Shown piece by piece: positions 33,247 through 46,277 of a stretch of 64,000 bases of DNA. A model generated the notes under the pieces. It did not search any database, was not told the origin of the DNA, and saw nothing but the letters and a program-made list of their open reading frames with translations. The stretch covers positions 372,001 through 436,000 of the forward strand of contig VWZX01001155.1 in the NCBI GenBank assembly GCA_013399015.1, given 5' to 3'. This DNA comes from Galbula dea. Its lineage: Eukaryota; Chordata; Aves; Piciformes; Galbulidae. The position numbers and the translations under genes were made by a program. Position 1 is the first letter of the stretch. Every line of letters starts with the position of its first letter.

Positions 33247-36200
33247 AATAACAGCAAGGACAAAGGGTGTGATTCTGGGCTACAGCCAGAAGGTTGTTTC
33301 ACATGTGAAACTGGGGAAATTCCTCAGGAAACTCCAGCCAGAAAACAAACCTAGAAACCACCTTCTTCCACATACCCCACTACCAAACCAGTTTCACCTC
33401 TGAAAGCAGGAAGGACTCCATCCCATGGCACGTTCCCCTCTCTGTTGAACACCAGGCTAAAGGAAGGCATGGTCTGAAGTGGTTTTCATCCAAAGAATAG
33501 GCCTAAAGTCACAAAACCTTTTGAAGCACTAGCATCTCTTGCTGAGGCTGTAACAGAACACCAGATCCACCACAGAACTTGCATCTTCTTTGCTGGTCTG
33601 CATTAACTCAACCCAAGATGACAAATGATTTGTCCACAGGTAGGTAGATGTCCAGCCACAGCTTTCAGAGCATACTTGGCACATAGAAAGGCTGCAGGAA
33701 TCAACACTCATCATCTCCCCAACCCAGAGCCATGTGACAGAGAGGGGCAATATTTTCATTAAACAATGGAAAGGCTGGAGCAAGGACTCATTGCCCTCTC
33801 AATGTCTTTTACAACCCAAACTTTGGTATGGTTTCAGATACCTGTGTCACTGATGTGGCTTTGGGGCATTGGAGGTTTATGCCAGATCTCCTATATGAGC
33901 CACATCTAAGTTTTCCTCACCTTCCCAAACCAAATGGGTATTGACAGAACCACTTATGTTAGTGAGATACTTAAATAACAGTACTGAAGATCCTGAAGTA
34001 TCTGACTGGCCAGAAGACATGGACAATTTCCAGGCATACCCTGAGAAGACATCAGAGTGTCTCAACACTGTCCTTAAGCTGCCCATAGCTTTTCCTCATC
34101 ACTGTGACAACAGCAAGGTCTTCTCCTGCAGTTCCTCAGGCTCTCTCCACATCATGCCAGCATCAGCCTTTCACAGCCCCATTCCAAGCTGGCTGGCAGG
34201 GCAAGTTCCTTTCTCACCTCCTCACTGAGAGGGAAGAAATCCAATACCCAAGATAAAACCAGCCCCTGTGCAGCAGCCTGGCTCAAGCATGCTGTCACCA
34301 GGTTCTGTCTATTTATTCTTTGTCAGCTCCTTCCACTAGCTCCATCTTTCCTCCCATATTTCAAATCTGCATCTAATTCAAGTATTCCACCCATTTAGGT
34401 TTTCTTAATGCTTTTATTCCCCTGCACCATGTTTCTATGGGGGGTAGCCCTCATTGCAAGCACGGTGCTGAAATAAGGCACTCACTGGCTGCAGCCCCAG
34501 GGATTTGAACCGGATATCTGCCTTTGTTTAAATTAAGTAAATCAGGATGTTTCCTAAACACCATAAGGACAGAAGTTTAGGCTTCTACTGAATCAACTTT
34601 TTGACCTGAAGCCAGCAATGTTTCAGGCAAAGACACTGCCTGGCTGTACTCAAGGAGTTTGCAAATCCCCTTTGCCAGGTCCCAGGAGCAATGTGATTCA
34701 CCCTGTCAGGGACACCACTACTGCTCCCTTTCCACCCCCTAAAACATGACCAAGAGAAACTTGGAGTTACTCAAACCTGAGGGAGATAAATTCCAATCTT
34801 TTCAAGGCATTTTTTTACTTGCCAGATTGTAGTATATATACTTAGAGATATATGAAAATAAACCTGTAACCAGGATGGGATATGGCTTTAGACAGACACC
34901 ATCATGGACAGAGCTTCAACAGGGGGTTGGACAGAGCCATGAGCTGGTGGATGCTCTGTTCCTGAGTACCTCTCCATGCAGAAATGTTTTCCCTTCAGTT
35001 TTGATGAGCTAAGGAGCTTCTAAAGTGCTCAAAGCTGGACATGATAGAGAATTCAGAGTAAAACAGAGATTTCAGCACTCTTTCTTCAACTGACATCTTT
35101 CTGGAAGGCCTGGAGTTGAGCATGCAACTTCCATAAGGAAGAACAAATGACAGATAAACAAATCTTCCAAGCAGATCCATGGCCTCTGAAGACTTTAAAG
35201 TATCTGTGCACCCTAGGACTTGCATTTTCATTTTCTTCTGAAGAAGCAAACCACAGTGGTCCAGATGCAGTCCATGGGCACCCAAATGAACTGGAAAGGG
35301 CTAGTGTACCCAAAGGAAAGAGGCTGCTGCCAACATCAGTTGCTGGGGGACAAGGGAGGGTAAGAAATTCCTGTCAGAAATGGGTCCAGTGATTGGAAAT
35401 GCTGATGAAGGCTAAATACACAATAAACCACAGTGATTCCCAGCACTGAGATGCTCTGAGCCAGCAGGGGCTTTGCTGTCCTTCAGCTACAGGCCACTGA
35501 CAAAGAAAATAGAAACTGCTGGTGAGATTAATCATTAATTGTCTTCATTAAACAACTGAGAAAAAGCTCTGCCATCAAATACCCACCTTCCTTTTGGGAA
35601 GAAAAGTTCACATGTTTGCAACACAGGGTTTGGAGAAGACCAGGCTCTCAAGGTCAGATTTAGGTTGCTTGAAGTGATTCCCACTTGAGGTTTTGAGGTG
35701 CTCAACTCAGTTGTTTCCATGGAAGACAGATTCACCTTCAAACCATTACCTTTACTCTTCCAGCTTCTTCCCCTAAAGCCAGCTGGTCTATTTAAGGAAA
35801 GAGATGCTTCTCTGTAGGAATGATGTGAAGTAAAAGATGACCAGTCAGTAGACTGTGGCACATCTACAGAGGTCACTGGCTCTGAAGGCCCCATTAAATA
35901 CTCTTTATTTATCTCAGCTAATGTCCTTGTGGTGATTCACCCTGCTCCTCCATGCCAGCAGAAGGAAGGAGCACCATTAATGTTTTACATCAAGGTGCAG
36001 ATTGCATAGTTAAATGCCTTCTCACAGGCACTGGGGTTACATGAGGATGTTTTCCTTCATCTCTCCTCTTTGACATTGCCTAGGACTTCAGCAGGAGGAA
36101 AAAGCATCCAGAGACACAACACAGGCCTTATGTGGCCCAGGAGCAGTACCCCTCATCACTTAGATTTTACAGTGCAGATTTTTAAGTGAAAGCTTGCCCT

Positions 36201-38221
36201 GATGTAGAAGCAGAGCTCAAAATGTTGTCTAGATCAGAAAAAAACCCACAACAACCAAAAAGGAGGTTAAATAATTACCTATAAAAAACCCCAAACTTGC
36301 TGAGAAGCCAGGTAATGTCTAAATCCATGTGATATTAGAAAGCAAAGGAATCTAAGTGAGGCAATTTACATATCTTGGCAGCAATGTGCAGCTCAGTAGG
36401 AATGTCTGGAAGGAAATGACATCCATGGTCAACACAGAACTGTTAACCAAGATCTGAGCTTCAGAAATCCACAGCCTAAAGTCCCATCACTCAGCTTCCA
36501 GTTCATATATTAGTCCCTGTTAACAAATGGGTAGGAAACCAGCAAATCCCTCTGAAGGTCCAGGGAGCCAGCCAAGTGACTTGGGATGCAAGCTCCTTGG
36601 GAAGAATGATGTATCTGTTGAAAGGAATTTATTGCAAGCAATGCAGAACTTGATCCAAGGCTCCTCTAGAGTGGAGATAACTTGTGGACATACCTTGAAG
36701 CAGCTTAAACATTACATCAGCAGCAGTTGGAGCCAGCAGCACTGTGGAGTAACTACCTACACACTTATCCTGTTCTTTAGGGGGATTTTGTCACTATTTA
36801 GAACCTGCACCTGCTACTAAAGGGTTATGATTTGAATCAATCTGCTTAGTGTTATGGCCACAACAGTGATGGCAGAGTGGACTCCAGCATCAGGCACTAA
36901 GAGAGAGGCATACAACAGATATGTGCTAAAAAATGAGAGCACTGCATCTGCAGAGGCTGTTCTGGCCACCAGACAACTGGAAGGAAACACAGAAGAGGAT
37001 GTCTACAAGCCACTCATCAAAGAAAGCTGGGAGGGAACATTTATGGGGTTTAAGTAACTCAGAGGAGACACAAAGAGCAGCTCAAGCTGGACAGGGATGA
37101 CCAAGAAGTTCCAAATTCAGATTGTTAAAAGTTTTCTAAGTGGGTAAGAAAAAGCACTGAAAACAAAAGGAAATAATTCATTCTTCATTTTGTTTCCATT
37201 ACTGTCCTTCAGAGCTAAAAGTGACTTAAGTGACAAGCTCTGCTGGGTAAACACAAACCAAACCAAACCCCAGCCTGCTTTGTGAAAACATCACCACTAG
37301 CTGCTCATTTGCAGCTAGTTTGATGCCTGAGCCTATGCTGTGAGAGTTTAAAACCTGCTGGACCCCCCCTGGATGTAGACATGTTCCCAGCTGCTCTGGG
37401 AACTGCCGGGTCCTGCTCCCCATCCTCCTCCAGGTGGACACAGAGCTGGGAGGAAAGGACATCCCCAGCATTGCTCTACCTGATGGCCCTTGAGCAAACA
37501 TGCTGAAGGGCAAATGCCCTATCTTCTCTTTCACCTCTTTAATCTTATCACTACTGCCCAAACCTGGTCTAACAGGCCATCCAAGGGACAAGGATTGCCT
37601 CAGGGGTGGACATGCAACTGGAGAAAGACTGCCAAGTATGCAGATGGTTGTTATCTGCAACAACATTGCTGTGCAACAGGCTGAGGCTGGGGCTTTCTGG
37701 TCATCTCTTAAGGAAGAGGAGGGCACTCCCCAAGAGGGTGGTGTTTCCATCCTTCAGCATTTTGAATTTGGCCTCTGCAGATGTTGCCTTTGATCAGAAC
37801 ATCACCAAAGCCTGGCCAGATTAAATTCCACTGAGTGGATGGGTCCTCAGCTGTGGTAAATCAGAGCAGCTCCCCCACCACCACCCCGGGGGTGGATGGA
37901 GTTTATGGCACAAGCCTCCTGCAGAGCATCCAGCCTTGTCTTTCCTCCAGCTCCAGCATTAGTGATAAATGCAGCTGCTTTGGAATGCCTTTGTCCCTCT
38001 TGCTGGAAGAATGCTGATTGTGAAATGGGAATTTGCAATGCTAACAAAATCCTAAGGAAGGACTGTGGAGAAAAAGAACTGCAAAGAAACAAGAGCAAAC
38101 CTTCTCCTCCCTTAGAAGATTCACAGCATCCCAAGGAAGACATAGCAAGGAGGCAGAGACCAGCAGTGTTTGAACCCTCCTCCTTGCTTCGTGAGGAAGA
38201 TATATCATGGAATTGTATAAT
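33247..38221. other. Long repeat-free block, no gene recognised
   Basis: Almost 5 kb without any CR1 copy, microsatellite or recognisable gene, the longest such block in the window. A minus-strand tRNA B-box-like word (GGTTCAAATCC) occurs at about 34502-34512, with no matching A box or cloverleaf. The stretch 34440-34600 mixes a G-rich part with AAATTAAGTAAATCAGG. The open frames are short and without domains. Confidence 0.45.
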
Positions 38222-38805
38222 TATAGAATCTTTATGGTTGGAAAAGACCTCTGAGATCATTGAGTCCAACCATTAACCTAACACTACCATGCTCACCACT
38301 AAAGCAAGGCCCCAAGCATCATATCCACACGTTTTTTGAACTCTTCCAGGAGTGGTGATTCCACCACTGCCCTGGGCAGTATCCTCCAATGCCTCATAAC
38401 CCTCTTGGTGAAGAAATTCTTCATAATATCTAATCTGAACCTCCCCTGGTGCAACTTGAAGCCATTTCCTCTTGTCCTGTCACTTCTAACCTGGGAGAAG
38501 AGACCAGCTCCCACCTGGCTCCAACCTTCTTTCAAGGGAGTTGGAGAGAGCAAGAAGGTCTCCCCTGAGCCTCTTCTTCTCCAGACTGAACAACCCCAGT
38601 TCCCTCAGTTGCTCCTCACAACACTTGTGCTCTAGACCCTTCACCAGCTTCATTGCCCTTCTCTGGACACATTCCAGCACCTCAGTGTCCTTCTAGGAGT
38701 GAGGAGCCCAAAAGTGAACCCAAAAGCAAGGTGTGGCCTCACCAGTGCCAAGTGCAGGGGGACAATCGCCCCCCTACTTCTGCTGGCCACACTAGATCTG
38801 TGGAA
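38222..38805 (-). mobile_element. CR1 LINE, long 3' fragment
   Basis: A minus-strand CR1 of about 580 bases starting at ATAGAATCTTTATGGTTGG. Its complement encodes [19 protein letters not shown] and RLDIMKNFFTKRVMRHWRIL. It extends upstream past the CTGGCCACACTAG block, so it reaches further into ORF2 than most copies here. Confidence 0.93.
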
Positions 38806-39603
38806 GATCTGCAGGCAAAGGGCACTTAATGCTGCTGCTGGCTGCTTTGCAAGACCCTGAAGCACCAAACACTTGTCCTGGCTCCAGCCCAGGATGGAGA
38901 TGTTGCACCATAATGGTTTGATGCCTGTGCTGGTTTTCTTTCCACATTGGCACTGACTCTGGACACAATCCTCACCATTCTGCTAAGTTCTGGCACTCTC
39001 TGGGCACATTGCAGCGCTGAGATAATAGCATTGTGTTGGTAGGTGGGAACGGTCCCCTGTAAGGACTATCTGCCCACTCCATCTGCCCATTCAGCTTCTC
39101 ATGGGTCTCTTGCACCTTCTCTCATTTCTGAGAAACTCACTCTGGTCTCAGTTCCTCTGCCTGCAAACATCTTTCATCTGGAGTTAAAACTGGAGTTGAT
39201 GCAGGCAAGTTCTAAACACACTGTGAATATGAAGAGGTGAGAAGTGAAGACTAACTTTCCACCCACTCTGGCCCAGACTGCCTGGAGCTCACTTCCTGTA
39301 TTTTCTCAAGTCAAAAGGTCATCCACACAGCTTTGGGGAAGAGAGAGGTTCACTTTCAGTGCCTTTTCACTGAACTGCAGGCCTTGGGTTTTCCCTTTGA
39401 GGTTTTAACATCCTTGGGAAGTAAAAATTGTAATACAGGCCAAGGTGGGAAACACAGGGAAAAAACAAGCACCAAAGCAAGTACCCAAAATGTAACAGCA
39501 GGTGACTTTGGCAAGGCAAGCTGTCTCCTTTCTAGAGGCCACCTACTTCTTCTGCAGACCTCAGCATGGACCTCCCACACCTCTTACCCCAGATTCTCTG
39601 TTG
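38806..39603. other. Unique sequence
   Basis: No gene or repeat is recognised. Confidence 0.35.
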
Positions 39604-39857
39604 CAGAATCACTAAGGTTGGAAGAGACCTCTAAGATCATCAAGTCCAACCAGCAACCTATCCCCACCATCCCACTAAACCACTAATCCTAAGCACCACA
39701 TCTACATGTTTTTTAAATCCCTCCTTTGATGGTGACTCCACCACTGGCCTGGGCAACCTGGGCCAATGCCTAACAACTCTTTCAGGGAAGAAATTTTTCC
39801 TAATATCCAATCTAAACCTCTTCTGGTGCAATTTGGGGCCATTTCCTCTTGTCAGAA
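39604..39857 (-). mobile_element. CR1 LINE 3' fragment
   Basis: The minus-strand CR1 runs from CAGAATCACTAAGGTTGGAAG through AGCACCACATCTACATGTTTT and GGCAACCTGGGCCAATGCCT to TTTGGGGCCATTTCCTCTTG. Confidence 0.93.
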
Positions 39858-40142
39858 AGGGAAGTCAGAGAACTGGAAGAAAAGCAGGGAAAAGAGCAAG
39901 GAATCCAGATAGCAAGTTATCATTTGTTGCCTTTTAAACCTATGCTGGGCTGAAATCATGTTCCTAAGCTACCTTTCCAGCTAGGGGAGCTATTGGTGAC
40001 GTAGGCATGCTGTTTGCTAAGTGCAGTTCATGTGTTTACAGTGGTTGCCCACTCAAGTTCTCAGAGCAGGGTAGGCTCAGGGTAGCATCTAAGTAGCTTT
40101 CCTTCCTTACATTCACCTGCAGGGGCAACTCTCCATGGAGGG

Positions 40143-40420
40143 AAATGATAGAATAGGTTGAAAAGAACCTTTCAAAGTCATCTAGTCCAAATCTTCCTGC
40201 AATAAGCAGAGACATCTTCAACTAGATCAGGTTGCTCAGACCTCCAAACAACCTGACCCTGAAAAGCCCTAGGGATGAGGTATCTACCACCTCTGTGAGC
40301 AGCCTGTGCCAGTGTTCCACTACCCTCAGTGTAAAAAATTTCTTCCTTATATCTAGTCTAAATCTCCCTCTTTTAGTTTAAAGCCATTTCCCCTTGTCCA
40401 ACTACTACAGGCCCTGCCAA
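40143..40420 (-). mobile_element. CR1 LINE 3' fragment, diverged
   Basis: A minus-strand CR1 copy with ATGATAGAATAGGTTGAAAAG, GTGAGCAGCCTGTGCCAGTG and TTCCTTATATCTAGTCTAAAT. It is more diverged than its neighbours, and weak similarity may continue to about 40500. Confidence 0.85.
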
Positions 40421-42194
40421 ATACTTTCTCCCCATCTTCCTTCTAACCCCTCTTTCTGATGCTCCAGACTTCAAGCATCCCCAGGTGAACCATCATTTCC
40501 TTCAGGTATCTCCTGTGGTTTCACTTACAGGTAGATCTTTCTTTTGCTTTCAGCTGGGTGATTCATTCTGATAAGCCACACCACCTTTACTTTAAATTGT
40601 GTTTATTCCCACTTTGACACATTACACTAATATTTGTTTTTCAAATCATTCCATGAAACCCTTTACTGATACAATTGAAATGGTTATTAACTTAGCTTTT
40701 GGCCTTATCAGGACCAATATTCACCAGGTTTCTTAAATCTGTCCAAGGAATCATTTTCAAAGCTGCAGTGAAGCAAAATCAAATATATTGTATTTCACAC
40801 ATTAGAAGGGACTGAGAGAACTCCACATCTAGTACATGGGTCCATTTCCTAGCACCAAATCCAGGAATGCTCAGGTCTTTTCTCTGCCTGAAATAATCCT
40901 CTTGCCAAATGGTTCATAATCAACCATTCATCAGACCTCAGACCTTCCAGCAACCTCCACCATTTCCTGAAAAGTCAACATTTCCTTTCAAGTGGCTGAG
41001 TCAGGCCACAGGTAATTCACTGGCTGAAATCAAACTGTGAAGTGAGGCATTTGGGAAGTTAGTCTGTAACTCTGGGTGAAATCTATAGTGCCACAATGGG
41101 GGTTAGGTAGCAGAAATATTTATCACCAACGATTATCATCATCTGCTTTGCTTGTGCCACAATTCCTGTGTTGTCTCATACCCTCCTGCAGAGGCAAAAG
41201 AAGCCTTTTAATTTTAGAATCTTCTCACTTCACTGCATACCATGAAAAAAAAAAAGTGTGAAAAATAAGTTGCATACTTTAGGCAGCTAACATGTCTCTC
41301 TCCATCAACCTTATCTTTCTTATCTTGAAAGAAAACTATAATTGGATAATCTTTACTTAATGTAAACTTCTGAAAGCTGGAAGCCATTTCAAGATGACAC
41401 AGATTAACTGTGGCTACCTGTGAGAACATGCTTCAACACCTCTATGAATTCAGCATCCAGGCTCTCCAGTATTTATGAAACTATTTTGGCAAAGAAGTGA
41501 CTGGAAATTTGTCACACAGCCTTCACCAAAAAATGATAACTTTTCTGTAGCCTCCTTGTCTGTCTTATTACCTTATGAGCCAGTCAGTTGGCTGGAAGCA
41601 GAGTGGTTTTAATCTTCTGGTGCTTTGCAGACAGAGTCCTGTCTGGCTCCCAGGTTAACTTTAGCCCTGTCAGCTGCAGAAAGGAATATATTCTTTTCCA
41701 AGTTCAGATCCTTTGATTTTTGGTATACTTTGTACAGGTACAGCTATTCCTTGCTGTCTAGCTCCACAGCTGCCTGCAGAGAAACCAGCCTGACAATGAT
41801 TATCTCCCTTCCACCATGTAGTAAGGTACAAACTATTACAAATATTTTCATATTTCTATGGTTTGAGGCATCAACAGCCACAGAGAAAATATGCCCTTTT
41901 CAACCAAGTTCCTACTTGTGTTCTCCATTGAAAGAGGAGCTAATATATTCCTGGCAATACTCGACCCTTTTGTCTTACCATGATGGATGATTAATACTGT
42001 GCCTGAATTTTGGAGGAGGACACCAAGCTGCTGTCACCATCAAGTGCCTTGTAGGAACCAGAGTGGAGGCTGCAGCTGCTTGCTTCTTGTTGTTTCTGAA
42101 GTCCCCAGCTTTGCACTCTTTGCCTCCCAAAAACTGAGGTTCATGCTCCAGCACTAGGCTAGAGAGACTCGTAAGACCTGCACTGTTTGCACTC
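40421..42194. other. Unique non-genic sequence
   Basis: No gene is recognised. The composition is AT-rich between 40560 and 40800, and an A run lies at 41244-41254. Confidence 0.35.
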
Positions 42195-42412
42195 TGCCTC
42201 CCTGTGAGCCCACCATGTGCAATTAAGAAGCAATTAAGGAGTAATTTCTGGCTAAATTACATTAAGCCTTTTGGTAATTATTACTATTTTCCTGATTCAC
42301 TTAAACTCTTTTGTCCCCTTGTTGAATCAAGCTAACGAACTAATGATTAAGAGGAGTAACCTGATTTTGTCCATTAATGTTAATTCCTGTCTTAATTACA
42401 CTCCCCATAGGG
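42195..42412. promoter_or_regulatory. Possible homeodomain-site cluster / conserved noncoding element
   Basis: Roughly 14 TAAT or ATTA cores fall within 220 bases (for example GCAATTAAG twice, GAGTAATTTC, TTGGTAATTATTACT, CTAATGATTAAG, CCATTAATGTTAATTCC and CTTAATTACAC). The sequence is non-repetitive and ends directly at a CR1 insertion. Such clusters are typical of homeodomain or POU-bound developmental enhancers, but AT-richness alone could also give them. Confidence 0.35.
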
Positions 42413-42501
42413 ATAGAATCCTACAATCATTAAGGTTGGAGAAGCCCTTTAAGATCAAGTCCAACCATCAATCCAACACTACCACCCAATATCACTAAAC
42501 A
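42413..42501 (-). mobile_element. CR1 LINE 3' end
   Basis: A short minus-strand CR1 tail (ATAGAATCCTACAATCATTAAGG and GATCAAGTCCAACCATCAAT). It is followed within about 25 bases by a plus-strand CR1 of another subfamily. Confidence 0.88.
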
Positions 42502-42526
42502 ATTGAAAATACCCAAATAACAATAA

Positions 42527-42750
42527 TTTGGATGTTAGGAAGAGGTTCTTTACCCAGAGAGTGCTGGAGCCCTGGAGCAGGCTCCCCAGGGAGGCAGTCG
42601 TGGCACCACCTCTCATGGTGTTTAAGAAGCAGTTGGACAATGCTCTTAGACACATGGGGTGACTTTGGGGTTGTCCTGTGTAGAGACAGGAGTTAGTCTC
42701 AATGATCCTTGTAGGTCCTTTCCATCTTGGGATATTCTGTGTTTCTGATT
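42527..42750 (+). mobile_element. CR1 LINE 3' fragment (TCCTTGTAGGTCC type)
   Basis: The plus-strand CR1 encodes RKRFFTQRVLEPWSRLPRE-like sequence, then has GGGGTTGTCCTGTGTAGAGA and CAATGATCCTTGTAGGTCC with GATATTCTGTG. It belongs to the subfamily also seen at 47226 and 57467. Confidence 0.9.
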
Positions 42751-45569
42751 CTGTAATGCTTAGATTCAGCCTTTGTGCAAACCTCTCAATGTCCACAGAC
42801 TCCAGACACTATAGAAGCTGAAGTAAAGACTCTCTGTAAATATATGGTCCAAAAGAATCATATTTAGTTACAGAAGAATAAGTATCTAGCAGTTTTCAAT
42901 TGGTTTGACTGTAGTCTGGGGGTCTCTGGGGTGCACTGACTTTTTCTGAATGGTCTACCAAACTGAACAAGAAAAATACAGCTATTGTCAGGAGGCTTCA
43001 ACTGAACTGAAGCCCTGCTGGAAGAAAAAATGTGGATGTCTGCAAATGAAAAAGCTTGAAAACCACTGACTGAAAACCTGGGGGAGGGTTTAAGGAAGGC
43101 TGGAGTTACACTGTAAAAAATAAATACCTTCAGAAGTATCTGTTTCACTACTACTGGAAATGTATTTGAGATTTGCAAAGAAATTGTGGCCTTGGGAGCT
43201 GGATTCCACAATCTTTAAGAGTTCCTTCCAATTCTGTGTTCTTTCAGATGTATAGGTGATGCACAAATGTGAAACAGTGCTGTGTGTGAAGTGGAGGATG
43301 CAGATCCTAACCTTAGGCAAGGTGGTGGTCTGGAGAAACGAAGCCTTCAATCACCATGTATGTCCCATCTTGGGCTATCTCTGGCACTTCCAGACAGTGC
43401 TTTGTGGGCTAAGGGGGATCCTGTTTGTCTTTATATCCACACAGGAAAGCCTTGAAGCCCAGCTCTGCCCACAGAAAGCAACACTACAAGCCATTAAAAT
43501 GGGGTGAAAATTCCCCTCTCCCCACAACAGCTCAGCATCCATTATCACCATAGAGAGATAGGCACCATCAGATGCAAGTTAACTTGAAGGAGTCACATTT
43601 TGGAGGCATCTAGCTCTCTCCATTGACCATAAGGACAGCCTAGGTCCACCAGGTTCCTAACTTAGGTGCTTTCTTAACTTCACTAGAAGTTATGTGGATT
43701 TTTCAAGCTAAGCAGACAAAGATAACAAAGTGTTGCAGAGGCAGGAGATGCTCAAATAGGCTGGGGAATTTCTAGAGTCACACAGTTAATAGCAAATCTA
43801 GGGATAGACCTTGGGTCTTCTCCATAAATACAAACCTTTGACCAGTCAGTGAATCTTTTACAAGGTGCTCAAGACCAGCACCTGGCATCCAGTGATTCCA
43901 AATGCTTATTAATGATTCATCTGATCTAGTGACCTAAAGCAAAATTAGCTGTGAAAAGAATGGCAAAGCCATGCAGGTCTTGTTGGGCTGATTCTCAACA
44001 GTACATCTGTCCTCCAGCACTTTCCTGGTCACGTTTTGGATGACTCAGGGTTTCCTTTCAGAATAGATAGAGCTGACCTGTGGGAAAAGTCTGTGCAAAA
44101 AAAAGGCTAAAATACAAAAGAGAAAGAGGTCACCATCAAGGGCTGGAAAAATGCATCATGAGCAAGTTCTTCTGACTAAAGAATAATAAAGCAGAGAATT
44201 TCTATCCCAGGAAGAGCTCCCAATGTTGAGTTCACTTCTCTTCTCAGATGTTGGTCCAGTGAAGGAATAAAGTGTTCTTACCTATTTGCAAATATTCATT
44301 GCTCATCTCTCTTGGTGCCCCCTGCACCTCCTCCTGCCTTTGCCCACTGCAGCATCCTAGCTCAGGAGGCACTGGCAGGGCTCTCTCTAGGCATTGCAAA
44401 CTGCACTAGAACTTCAAAAATCAATTCCCTCCCTAGGCAAGAGACTGCTAGAGCATCAGAGTGTTCCTGGAATGTTTGGAAATACTTGTCAAAACACGAC
44501 TCTGGTTTCATTGTTAGTTCTATGCACATTCAAACATTTCCCCTGTTGATTAAAGGCATTGGCTCCATGCAACATCTTAAAGTCAATACCTACCTGCCTT
44601 CTCTCCAGTTTCTTATGTAGCTGCAGCTTTCCTCACCACAAAATGTTCTTCTCCTCATGGTGAAAGAAATGATTTCTGCTACAATTACTACTCAGAGGCC
44701 CTTCAGGGCTGATGGAGGCCAAACCACCCTGACCACATGTTGCATTCTTCACTATGTTTGATCTGGACATTCAGCAGTCTGAATGAGAGGAATCACATTT
44801 CTGCAACAGCATCAAGATCCCTGAGGTAGTTATCACTTTATTAAGACAGAGATGGTCCCACAAGCCAAGCTGCAGACCAGGAGATGGTGTTTGAGAAAGC
44901 AGTTCACCTTCCTGGGCTTTGGAGTGCCTGATTGTGCTGTGGAGATAACAACACCTAACTGTTAGTTAACCTCTTAAGTATCCTCAGACCTTCAGCTGCT
45001 TTTCCACTGCAAAGCTGCTGGATGTCCACCTAGGATCTGGAGTGCACATGTATGTGGCTTCTTCTTTCAAAGGCCAAAGCTAGAGAGCCACCCAGTTCTA
45101 TAACACATCCTGTATATTGAATAGAGATTAAATAGATATTTCATGTATAGCAGACACAGATATATGTCTGATCCACCCACCCTATCTCTGCAGCAGAACA
45201 TACCCAGAGAGGAGCCTGTCCCATGCTCTTTGGGAAAATGAAGACACCAGAGGGATTGTGAGGAGCTAGCTGTAGGAATCAGGCTCTGGCTGTGCTGGGC
45301 TGGTGTCAGACACAGCTTGGTGTCAGCACTGGCTTGCAGGAGCACACAGGCTGCATTAAAGCAGAATCAAGAAGGGCTGGTTTGTCCCTTCCCCTCAAGT
45401 CAGACAACACACCACTGAGAAGGAGCTTGCCTACAAGTTGCAGGAATATTGCCCTAATATTGGCAGAAATTCTGCTGTCTAACAGACAAAAGCTCTCACC
45501 TTGTATTCATGTCTGCCCAGGTGGCCAAGAATGCCAACAGCATCCTGGTCTGGATCAGCTGTAGTGTGG
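42751..45569. other. Unique non-genic sequence
   Basis: No gene or repeat is recognised in about 2.8 kb. Open frames are short and without motifs. Confidence 0.4.
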
Positions 45570-45907
45570 CCAGCAGGAGTGGGAGGTGATTGTCCTCCTG
45601 GACTGGGCACTGGGGAGGCCACACCTCAAGTATTGTGCTCACTTTTGGGCTCCTCATTCCAAGAAGGACATTGAGGTGCTATAGAGTGTCCAAAGAAGGG
45701 CAAAGAAGGTGGTGAAGGGTCTAGAGCACACGTGTCATGAGGAATGGCTGAGGGAACTGGGGTTGCTCAGTCTGGAGAAGAAGAGGCTCAGGAGAGACCT
45801 TCTCACACTCTGCAGCTCCCTGTAAGGAGGTTGTAGAGAGGTGGGGTTTGGTCTCTTCTCCCAGGTAACAAGTGATAGGACAAGAAGAAAAGGCCTCAAG
45901 TTGTGCC
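45570..45907 (+). mobile_element. CR1 LINE fragment (first copy before single-N junction)
   Basis: Plus-strand CR1 sequence with GTGGCCAGCAGGAGTGGGAGG, CACACCTCAAGTATTGTGCTC and TGAGGAATGGCTGAGGGAAC, running up to TTGTGCC. Bases 45633-45907 are repeated after the N at 45908, with one one-base difference (GTGCTATAG versus GTGCATAG). Confidence 0.92.
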
Positions 45908-45908
45908 N

Positions 45909-46187
45909 TTGTGCTCACTTTTGGGCTCCTCATTCCAAGAAGGACATTGAGGTGCATAGAGTGTCCAAAGAAGGGCAAAGAAGGTGGTGAAGGGTCTAGA
46001 GCACACGTGTCATGAGGAATGGCTGAGGGAACTGGGGTTGCTCAGTCTGGAGAAGAAGAGGCTCAGGAGAGACCTTCTCACACTCTGCAGCTCCCTGTAA
46101 GGAGGTTGTAGAGAGGTGGGGTTTGGTCTCTTCTCCCAGGTAACAAGTGATAGGACAAGAAGAAAAGGCCTCAAGTTGTGCCAGGGG
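45909..46187 (+). mobile_element. CR1 LINE fragment (second copy, likely assembly duplicate)
   Basis: This matches the preceding CR1 copy and continues past its end (CCAGGGGAGG) before meeting a minus-strand CR1 tail at 46193. Confidence 0.88.
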
Positions 46188-46192
46188 AGGTA

Positions 46193-46276
46193 GAATCATA
46201 GAAACATTATGTCTGGGAAAGAGCTCTGGGCACTGAGTCCAAGCATCCTCCCAACACTACCATGCTCACCACTAAA
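46193..46276 (-). mobile_element. CR1 LINE 3' end (partial, cut by gap)
   Basis: The minus-strand CR1 tail carries GAATCATAGAAACATTATGTC, GAGTCCAAGCATCCTCCC and ACCATGCTCACCACTAAA, then N. The same sequence is found complete at 46464. Confidence 0.85.
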
Positions 46277-46277
46277 N

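Noticed and set aside
34480..34560. tRNA-like B box (GGTTCAAATCC) on the minus strand
   Set aside because: No A box, anticodon stem or cloverleaf can be drawn around it, and no SINE body or tail is recognised. A single 11-base match is not enough.
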